A stretch of DNA of 64,000 bases from assembly GCA_016718565.1 (NCBI GenBank), contig JADKCZ010000001.1:744001-808000 (forward strand), read 5' to 3'. Positions 59,054 through 64,000 of this stretch are shown piece by piece (positions within the stretch are counted from its first letter, which is position 1; every line of letters begins with the position of its first letter). Both the position numbers and the translations under genes were made by a program. This DNA is from Anaeromyxobacter sp. Lineage in GTDB: Bacteria; Myxococcota; Myxococcia; Myxococcales; Anaeromyxobacteraceae. The notes under the pieces were generated by a model that worked only from the letters and a program-made list of their open reading frames with translations, searched no databases and was not told the origin of the DNA.

Positions 59054-59886
59054 GGTCCCACGCCACCATGCCCCGCCTCCTCGAAGCCATCCTCGGCGCC
59101 GCCCTGGTCCTCCTGCCGCTCGGCGGCGCCCACGCCCACGCCGAGGTCGGCACGGTGGTGGAGAACGTCGAGCTGGCCACCGCCGCCGGCGGCAAGGAGA
59201 AGCTGCTGGCCCCCCGCATGAAGGCCACCGCGCTGATCTTCGTGCGCACCGGGCAGGACCGCTCGGCCGACGCGCTGAAGGCCATGTCGCGCTGCGAGCA
59301 GGACCTGGCCGGCAAGCCGGTGCGCTTCGTGGCGGTGGTCTCCGGGGAGACCCCGCCGGCCGAGGCGGCCGCCATGGCGGGGCTGGCCGGGGTCAAGATG
59401 CCGGTGCTGCTCGACGTGGCCGACGCCCTGTACGCCAGGCTGGGCGTGCGCAACCACCCGGTGGTCTTCCTGCTCGACGCCAAGAACGCCATCGCCAGCT
59501 TCGAGCAGTACCGGCAGATCGACTACTGCGAGGTGGTGCGGGCGCGCCTGCGCTTCATGCTGGGCGAGCTCGGCCAGGCGGCCCTGGACAAGGTGCTCAA
59601 CCCCGACGTGGCCACCATGCCGGGCGACGACCCGCGCGACGTCTCGAACCGCGACGTCAACCTGGGGCGCCGCCAGCTCAAGATCAAGCAGCTCGACAAG
59701 GCGCTGCAGAGCGCCAACAAGGCGCTGGAGCTGGCCCCCTCGGCCGGCGCCTTCGCCCTCATCGGCGACGTCCACGCCGCCCGCGGCGACTGCGCCGCGG
59801 CCCTGAAGAGCTACCAGCAGGCGCTGCAGCTCGATCCCACCGAGAAGCACGCGCTGGCGGGCGCCCAGGCCTGCGGCGGCAAGTAG
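59050..59886 (+). CDS. Secreted thioredoxin-fold/TPR protein, paralog 2
   Basis: 278 residues from the ATG at 59050, which overlaps the previous stop; an in-frame ATG at 59068 is also possible. Signal peptide ending GGAHAHAE. The thioredoxin-like domain has ALIFVRTGQDRSADALKAMS in place of a CxxC segment, a nearby Cys (SRCEQDLAG), RFVAVVSGETPP, PVLLDVADALYARLGVRNHP and YRQIDYCEVVRARLRFMLGE. After the DDPRDVSNRDVNLGRRQL linker a TPR pair contains ARGDCAAALKSYQQALQLDP and the protein ends QACGGK. Closely similar to paralog 3. Confidence 0.87.
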   Translation: MRSHATMPRLLEAILGAALVLLPLGGAHAHAEVGTVVENVELATAAGGKEKLLAPRMKATALIFVRTGQDRSADALKAMSRCEQDLAGKPVRFVAVVSGETPPAEAAAMAGLAGVKMPVLLDVADALYARLGVRNHPVVFLLDAKNAIASFEQYRQIDYCEVVRARLRFMLGELGQAALDKVLNPDVATMPGDDPRDVSNRDVNLGRRQLKIKQLDKALQSANKALELAPSAGAFALIGDVHAARGDCAAALKSYQQALQLDPTEKHALAGAQACGGK

Positions 59887-59894
59887 GAGCCCCC

Positions 59895-60704
59895 ATGACC
59901 CGCGCCGCCCTGGCCCTGGCCACCCTGCTGCTCGCCCCCCTGGGCGCCCACGCCCACGCCGCGGTGGGCACCCCGGTGGAGAACCTGGAGCTGCGCACCA
60001 TCGCCGGCGGCAAGGAGCGGCTCCTCTCGTCCAAGGCGCGGGCCAACGTGCTGGTCTTCCTGCGCACCGGGCAGGAGCGCTCGTCAGACGCCCTGGTGCA
60101 GCTGGCGGCCTGCGAGAAGCTCTTCGCCGGCCGGGCGGTGCGCTGGGTGGGCGTCGTCTCCTCCAGCGAGGAGCCGGCCGCGGTGCAGGCCCTGGTGGCC
60201 CGCACCGGGGTGGCCATGCCGGTGCTGGTGGACCAGGACGACGCGCTCTACGGGGCGCTGGGGATCCGCCTCCACCCCATGGTGGCCTTCACCGACCAGC
60301 GCTTCAAGCTGGCCGCCGTGGAGATGTACCGGCAGATCGACTACTGCGAGATCATCAAGGGGCGCATCCGGCTCATGCTGGGGGAGATCGACGAGGCCGC
60401 CTTCCAGGCCGTCCTGGAGCCGGCCAAGGGCACCATGCCCGGCGACGACCCGCGCGACGTGGCGCGCCGCGACGTCAACCTGGGGCGCATGCTGCTGAAG
60501 CGCAAGGCCTACGACAAGGCCCAGCAGAGCGCCAACAAGGCCCTGGAGCGCGCCCCCATCCCGGCCGCCCACGTCCTCCTGGGCGACGTGTTCGCGGCGC
60601 GCGGCGACTGCGCCCAGGCCACCCGGCACTACCGGCAGGCGCTCACGCTCGACGCCGCCGACGCGGCCGCCCAGGCCGGCCTGGCGGCCTGCGCCGGCAA
60701 GTAG
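59895..60704 (+). CDS. Secreted thioredoxin-fold/TPR protein, paralog 3
   Basis: 269 residues, ATG preceded by TAGGAGCCCCC, the same stop-codon/ribosome-site overlap as in paralog 1. Signal peptide ending APLGAHAHAA. Same architecture as paralog 2: LVFLRTGQERSSDALVQLA, AACEKLFAG, MPVLVDQDDALYGALGIRLHP, MYRQIDYCEIIKGRIRLMLGE, PGDDPRDVARRDVNLGRML, then TPRs with GDCAQATRHYRQALTLD and ending ACAGK. It lacks CxxC but keeps four Cys shared with paralog 2. Confidence 0.87.
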   Translation: MTRAALALATLLLAPLGAHAHAAVGTPVENLELRTIAGGKERLLSSKARANVLVFLRTGQERSSDALVQLAACEKLFAGRAVRWVGVVSSSEEPAAVQALVARTGVAMPVLVDQDDALYGALGIRLHPMVAFTDQRFKLAAVEMYRQIDYCEIIKGRIRLMLGEIDEAAFQAVLEPAKGTMPGDDPRDVARRDVNLGRMLLKRKAYDKAQQSANKALERAPIPAAHVLLGDVFAARGDCAQATRHYRQALTLDAADAAAQAGLAACAGK

Positions 60705-60749
60705 CCCGGCGCCCCGCCCGCCTGCGCCGCGCCCCGGCCGACGCGGCGA

Positions 60750-60768
60750 CGGGAGGGAGCTCCTCCCG
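60750..60768. terminator. Hairpin between paralog 3 and ddl
   Basis: CGGGAGG (60750-60756) pairs with CCTCCCG (60762-60768) over a five-base loop. It sits between convergent genes, 45 bases after the plus-strand stop and five bases beyond the ddl stop on the minus strand. Probably bidirectional. Confidence 0.5.
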
Positions 60769-60773
60769 GTCCC

Positions 60774-61700
60774 TCAGGCCTTGAGCGCCGCCCCGTCCAG
60801 CAGCCGCTCGCACAGCGCCGGGAAGGACAGGCCGTTGCCGGCCGCGATCTTGGGCACCAGCGAGGTGGCGGTCATGCCGGGCAGGGTGTTGACCTCCAGC
60901 ACGTAGGCGGCGCCGTCCGGCGCCAGGATGAAGTCGGTGCGGGTCACGCCGGCGCAGCCCAGGCCGCGGTGGGCCACCTCGGCGTCGTCCATGAGCCGGC
61001 GGGTCTCGCCCTCGCCGAGGCGGGCCGGGTAGAAGTACTGGGTGGTCCCGGCGGTGTACTTGGCCGCGTAGTCGTAGAACTCGTTGGCCGGCACCACCTC
61101 GATGACGCCCAGGGCGCGGCCGTCCAGCACCGCCACCTGCACCTCCTTGCCCTTGACGTACCGCTCCACGATGACGTCGCCCTTCCAGCGGGCCGCCTCG
61201 CGGCAGGCGGCCGGCAGCCCCGCCGCCTCCTTCACCAGGGTCACGCCCACGCTGGAGCCCTCGCAGGACGGCTTGACCACCACCGGGAAGGCGAAGGGAA
61301 GGTCCGACCCGTGCACCTCGGCGACCCGGCCCGCCGGGAAGACGCGGTAGTCGGTCACCTGCAGGCCCAGGCTGCGGAAGACCAGCTTGGAGAGCACCTT
61401 GTCCATGCCCACCGCCGAGGCCAGCACGCCCGAGCCGGTGTAGGGGATGCCCATGGACTCCAGCAGCCCCTGCACGCAGCCGTCCTCGCCGAAGCGGCCG
61501 TGCAGGGCCACGAAGGCCACCTCGGCCCCGGCCTGGCGCAGGCGCGCCGGCAGGTCGCGGTCCAGGTCGAGCAGGACCACGTCGTAGCCCAGGCCGCGCA
61601 GCGCCTCGGCACAGGCCGCCCCGGTCTTGAGCGAGACCTCCCGCTCGGCGGATGGCCCGCCGTACACCACCGCCACCTTCTTGCCGCTCCAGGTGCCCAT
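60774..61700 (-). CDS. ddl: D-alanine-D-alanine ligase
   Basis: 308 residues. ATP-grasp fold: VVYGGPSAEREVSLKTG at the N-terminus, ALHGRFGEDGCVQGLLE, PYTGSGVLASAVGMDK, PVVVKPSCEGSSVGV in the ATP-grasp lysine loop, and the metal/substrate site VLEVNTLPGMTATSLVPK. It makes the D-Ala-D-Ala dipeptide for peptidoglycan precursors in the cytoplasm. 85 bases downstream of murB on the same strand. Confidence 0.97.
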   Translation of the reverse strand: MGTWSGKKVAVVYGGPSAEREVSLKTGAACAEALRGLGYDVVLLDLDRDLPARLRQAGAEVAFVALHGRFGEDGCVQGLLESMGIPYTGSGVLASAVGMDKVLSKLVFRSLGLQVTDYRVFPAGRVAEVHGSDLPFAFPVVVKPSCEGSSVGVTLVKEAAGLPAACREAARWKGDVIVERYVKGKEVQVAVLDGRALGVIEVVPANEFYDYAAKYTAGTTQYFYPARLGEGETRRLMDDAEVAHRGLGCAGVTRTDFILAPDGAAYVLEVNTLPGMTATSLVPKIAAGNGLSFPALCERLLDGAALKA

Positions 61701-61762
61701 GTCGCCCTCGCTTGCCGCGCCGGTCGCCCGGCGCGCGCAGCCGTCGGTCCTCGACCCTCGGT

Positions 61763-61783
61763 CTTCAGCCTTCAGCCTTCAGC
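61763..61783. repeat. Heptamer direct repeat CTTCAGC, three copies
   Basis: Three perfect copies of CTTCAGC (61763, 61770, 61777) and a partial fourth (CTTCAAG) that includes the murB stop codon. It lies in the murB-ddl gap. Confidence 0.8.
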
Positions 61784-61785
61784 CT

Positions 61786-62709
61786 TCAAGCTTCTTGCAC
61801 GTCCTCGGCCAGGAACTCCCCCACCAGCTTGACCTCCGCCTCCAGGGGGAGGCCGAAGGCCGCCTTCACCCTGGCCCGCGCCAGCTTCATGAGGGCCAGC
61901 ACGTCGTGCGCCGTGGCGCCGCCCAGGTTGACCAGGAAGTTGGCGTGGACGTCCGACCACATGGCGCCCCCGACACGGTACCCCTTCAGCCCCACCGCCT
62001 CGATGAGCTGCCCGGCGAAGCGGCCGGGCGGGTTCCAGAAGGTGGAGCCGAAGCTGGGCCGGTCGAGCGGCTGGGTGGCGCGGCGGCGGGCCACGTCGGC
62101 CTCCATGAGCGCGCGGCTGGCCGGCACGTCGCCGGGCGTGAGGCGGCACTCCAGCCGGGTCACCACCGCGCCGGGCGGCAGGTGGCTCCGGCGGTACCCC
62201 AGGCCCAGGGCGGCCGCCGGCACGAAGCCGGTCCCGTCGGCGGTGGCCAGCTCGGCCCGCACCAGCACCCTCACCAGCTCGCCGGCCGGGGTCCCGGCGT
62301 TCATGGCCAGGGCGCCGCCCAGCGTGCCGGGCACCCCGGCCAGGAACTCGGCGCCGGTGAGCCCCAGGGCGTGGCCGCGCGCCATGAGCCGGGCGATGGG
62401 GGCGCCCGCCGGCAGCGTGAGCAGCGGCCCGTCGGTGCGCTCCTCGCCCAGGTCGGGGGGCAGGCGCACCACCACCCCCCGCACCCCGGCGTCGGCCACC
62501 AGGGTGTTGGCGCCGCCGCCCAGGATGGTGAGCGGCACGCCCAGCTCCGCCACGCCGCGGAGCAGCTCGGCCAGGTCGTCGGGATCGGCCGGGCGGACCA
62601 GCAGGTCGGCCGGCCCGCCCACCCGGATGGAGGTGCGCGGGGCCAGCCGCTCGTCCGGCAGGGCCTCGCCGCGCAGGCGGCGCTGGAGCTCGCGGCGCCA
62701 GTCGGCCAC
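61786..62709 (-). CDS. murB: UDP-N-acetylenolpyruvoylglucosamine reductase
   Basis: 307 residues, GTG start three bases after the murC stop. FAD-binding features: TSIRVGGPADLLVRPADPDDL, ILGGGANTLVADAGVRGVVV, and GVPGTLGGALAMNAGTPAGE. The catalytic Ser lies in PSFGSTFWNP and a Glu in LEAEVKLVGEF. It reduces UDP-GlcNAc-enolpyruvate to UDP-MurNAc with NADPH. Standard murC-murB-ddl order. Confidence 0.97.
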   Translation of the reverse strand: MADWRRELQRRLRGEALPDERLAPRTSIRVGGPADLLVRPADPDDLAELLRGVAELGVPLTILGGGANTLVADAGVRGVVVRLPPDLGEERTDGPLLTLPAGAPIARLMARGHALGLTGAEFLAGVPGTLGGALAMNAGTPAGELVRVLVRAELATADGTGFVPAAALGLGYRRSHLPPGAVVTRLECRLTPGDVPASRALMEADVARRRATQPLDRPSFGSTFWNPPGRFAGQLIEAVGLKGYRVGGAMWSDVHANFLVNLGGATAHDVLALMKLARARVKAAFGLPLEAEVKLVGEFLAEDVQEA

Positions 62710-62712
62710 GCC

Positions 62713-64000
62713 TCAGCCCCCCAGGAGCCCGAGCAGCTCCGGGCCCACGTGGGTGACGTCGCCGGCGCCCAGGGTCAGCACCAGGTCGCCCGGCTGGAGC
62801 CGCGCCCGGGCCGCCGCGGCCAGCCCGGCCCGGGGCACGAAGGTGGCGTCGCGGTGGCCGCAGGCGCGGACGGCCTCCACCAGCCCGGCCGCGCTCACGC
62901 CCGGCAGCGGCTCCTCGCCGGCGGCGTACACGTCGGTGACCAGCAGCACGTCGGCGTCGTTGAAGGCGGTGGCGAACTCGGCGTGCAGGTCGCGGGTGCG
63001 GCTGTAGCGGTGGGGCTGGAAGAGGCAGACCACGCGGCGGCGGAAGGCCTCGCGGGCGCCCAGCAGGGTGGCCCTCACCTCGGCCGGGTGGTGCCCGTAG
63101 TCGTCCACCACGGTGACGCCGCCGGCCTCGCCCTTCACGGTGAAGCGGCGCTGCACCCCCTGGAAGGCGGCCAGGGCGGTGCGGGTCACGTCGGCCGGGA
63201 TGCCCATCTCGTCGCCCAGGGCGATGACCGCCAGGGCGTTGAGCGCGTTGTGGCGCCCCACCATGGCCACCTCGAAGCGGCCCATGGGCTGGCCGCGCCG
63301 GAAGGCGTCGAAGCGCACGGCGTGGCCGGAGACCTCGATGGCCTCGGCGCGGTAGTCGGCCTGGTGGCTCTCGCCGTAGGTGACGTAGCGCTTGCCCACG
63401 TCGGGCAGGAGGGCCTGCACGCCGGGGTGGTCGATGCACAGGATGGCCAGCCCGTAGAAGGGCACCCGGTTGACGAAGTCCACGAACCCTCGGCGCAGGG
63501 CCGCCTCGGTCTTCCAGTGGTCCAGGTGCTCCGGGTCCACGTTGGTGACCACCGCCAGGGTGGGCGCGATGTGCAGGAACGAGCCGTCCGACTCGTCGGC
63601 CTCCACCACCATGTAGTCGCTCTTGCCCAGCTTGGCGTTGGAGCCGAAGGCGTTGACCTTGCCGCCCACCACCGCGGTGGGGTCCAGGCCGGCCTGGGCC
63701 ATCACCCAGGCCGCCATGGAGGTGGTGGTGGTCTTGCCGTGCGAGCCGGCGATGGCCACGCCGTACTTGAGCCGCATCAGCTCGGCCAGCATCTCGGCGC
63801 GCGGGATGACCGGCACCTTGCGGGCGCGCGCCTCCACCACCTCGGGGTTGTCGCGCCGCACCGCCGAGGAGGTGACCACCACGTCGGCGCCGCCCACGTT
63901 GGCGGCGGCGTGGCCCATGGCGATGCGCCCGCCCAGCCCCTCCAGCCGCCGGGTGGTGTCGGAGGCCCTCAGGTCCGAGCCGGAGACGGCGTGGCCCAGG
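62713..64000 (-). CDS. murC: UDP-N-acetylmuramate-L-alanine ligase (5' end outside window)
   Basis: The visible part is 429 codons, complete at the C-terminus and lacking only about 20-30 N-terminal residues beyond position 64000. It opens with a SGSDLRASDTTRRLEGLGGR segment and continues IAMGHAAANVGGADVVVTSSAVRRDNPEV. ATP loop GSHGKTTTTS, YMVVEADESDGSF, TNVDPEHLDHW, the middle-domain GRHNALNALA and the C-terminal VVDDYGHHPAEVRATL and FQPHRYSRT. It adds L-Ala to UDP-MurNAc in the cytoplasm. Confidence 0.97.
   Translation of the reverse strand, partial: LGHAVSGSDLRASDTTRRLEGLGGRIAMGHAAANVGGADVVVTSSAVRRDNPEVVEARARKVPVIPRAEMLAELMRLKYGVAIAGSHGKTTTTSMAAWVMAQAGLDPTAVVGGKVNAFGSNAKLGKSDYMVVEADESDGSFLHIAPTLAVVTNVDPEHLDHWKTEAALRRGFVDFVNRVPFYGLAILCIDHPGVQALLPDVGKRYVTYGESHQADYRAEAIEVSGHAVRFDAFRRGQPMGRFEVAMVGRHNALNALAVIALGDEMGIPADVTRTALAAFQGVQRRFTVKGEAGGVTVVDDYGHHPAEVRATLLGAREAFRRRVVCLFQPHRYSRTRDLHAEFATAFNDADVLLVTDVYAAGEEPLPGVSAAGLVEAVRACGHRDATFVPRAGLAAAARARLQPGDLVLTLGAGDVTHVGPELLGLLGG

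Noticed and set aside
61763..61783. CRISPR or iteron-type origin
   Set aside because: Only three seven-base copies, no replication gene, no AT-rich region and no DnaA boxes seen.

Overview
The window is very GC-rich, mostly coding, and rich in GTG starts and in stop/start overlaps of the GTGA or ATGA type. The gene content points to a myxobacterial-type deltaproteobacterium (Myxococcota). Anaeromyxobacter or a close relative fits best: multiheme c-type cytochromes, a Ser/Thr kinase with TPRs, PilZ and chemoreceptor genes, a MoxR/Bat cluster and a murC-murB-ddl-ftsQ-ftsA-ftsZ cell-division cluster. This assignment is an inference from content, since no rRNA or tRNA was found.

Layout. 1-6064 (minus) is a tightly overlapping MoxR-DUF58-BatD/DUF4381-like-BatA-BatB-TPR operon, with the first codons of a further secreted protein at the left edge. 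6328-8046 is a degenerate fatty acyl-AMP ligase-like gene. 8054-9324 is a broken CocE-type hydrolase. 9371-14365 (minus) is a four-gene membrane-stress cluster: a PspA/IM30 (ESCRT-III-like) protein, an AAA+ ATPase, a membrane coiled-coil protein and a substrate-binding/OmpA fusion. 14481-19100 (minus) is a YfiR/TonB-receptor/hybrid-histidine-kinase trio whose kinase carries an apparent one-base frameshift. 19332-21389 is a fusion of tRNA-guanine transglycosylase with an MnmD-like methyltransferase, followed by a 164-bp inverted-repeat (MITE-like) element, a lipoprotein, a Ser/Thr kinase-TPR protein and a PilZ protein.

26109-31199 (plus) holds an M13 peptidase lipoprotein and a chemoreceptor with a sigma-54-type promoter plus a small partner gene. 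31246-39067 holds ThrH, a P2C (Na+/K+-ATPase-like) P-type ATPase, an SUI1/YciH factor, a CHAD-CYTH protein, PsiF, a ZIP transporter and Dus. 39163-45948 holds an MltD-like transglycosylase, a lipoprotein-ABC exporter operon, TrmB, a double-ACT regulator and a haem-binding protein. 46160-52855 holds alaS, dispersed palindromic repeats, an esterase, a PAS histidine kinase and a probable outer-membrane protein.

52945-64000 is the cell-wall/division cluster on the minus strand (ftsZ, ftsA, ftsQ, ddl, murB, murC). Between ftsQ and ddl lies a plus-strand block of a triheme cytochrome, a roughly ten-haem cytochrome and three tandem paralogous thioredoxin-fold/TPR proteins that lack the CxxC motif. 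This block, the Tgt-MnmD fusion and the PspA/AAA+ cluster are the most interesting regions.
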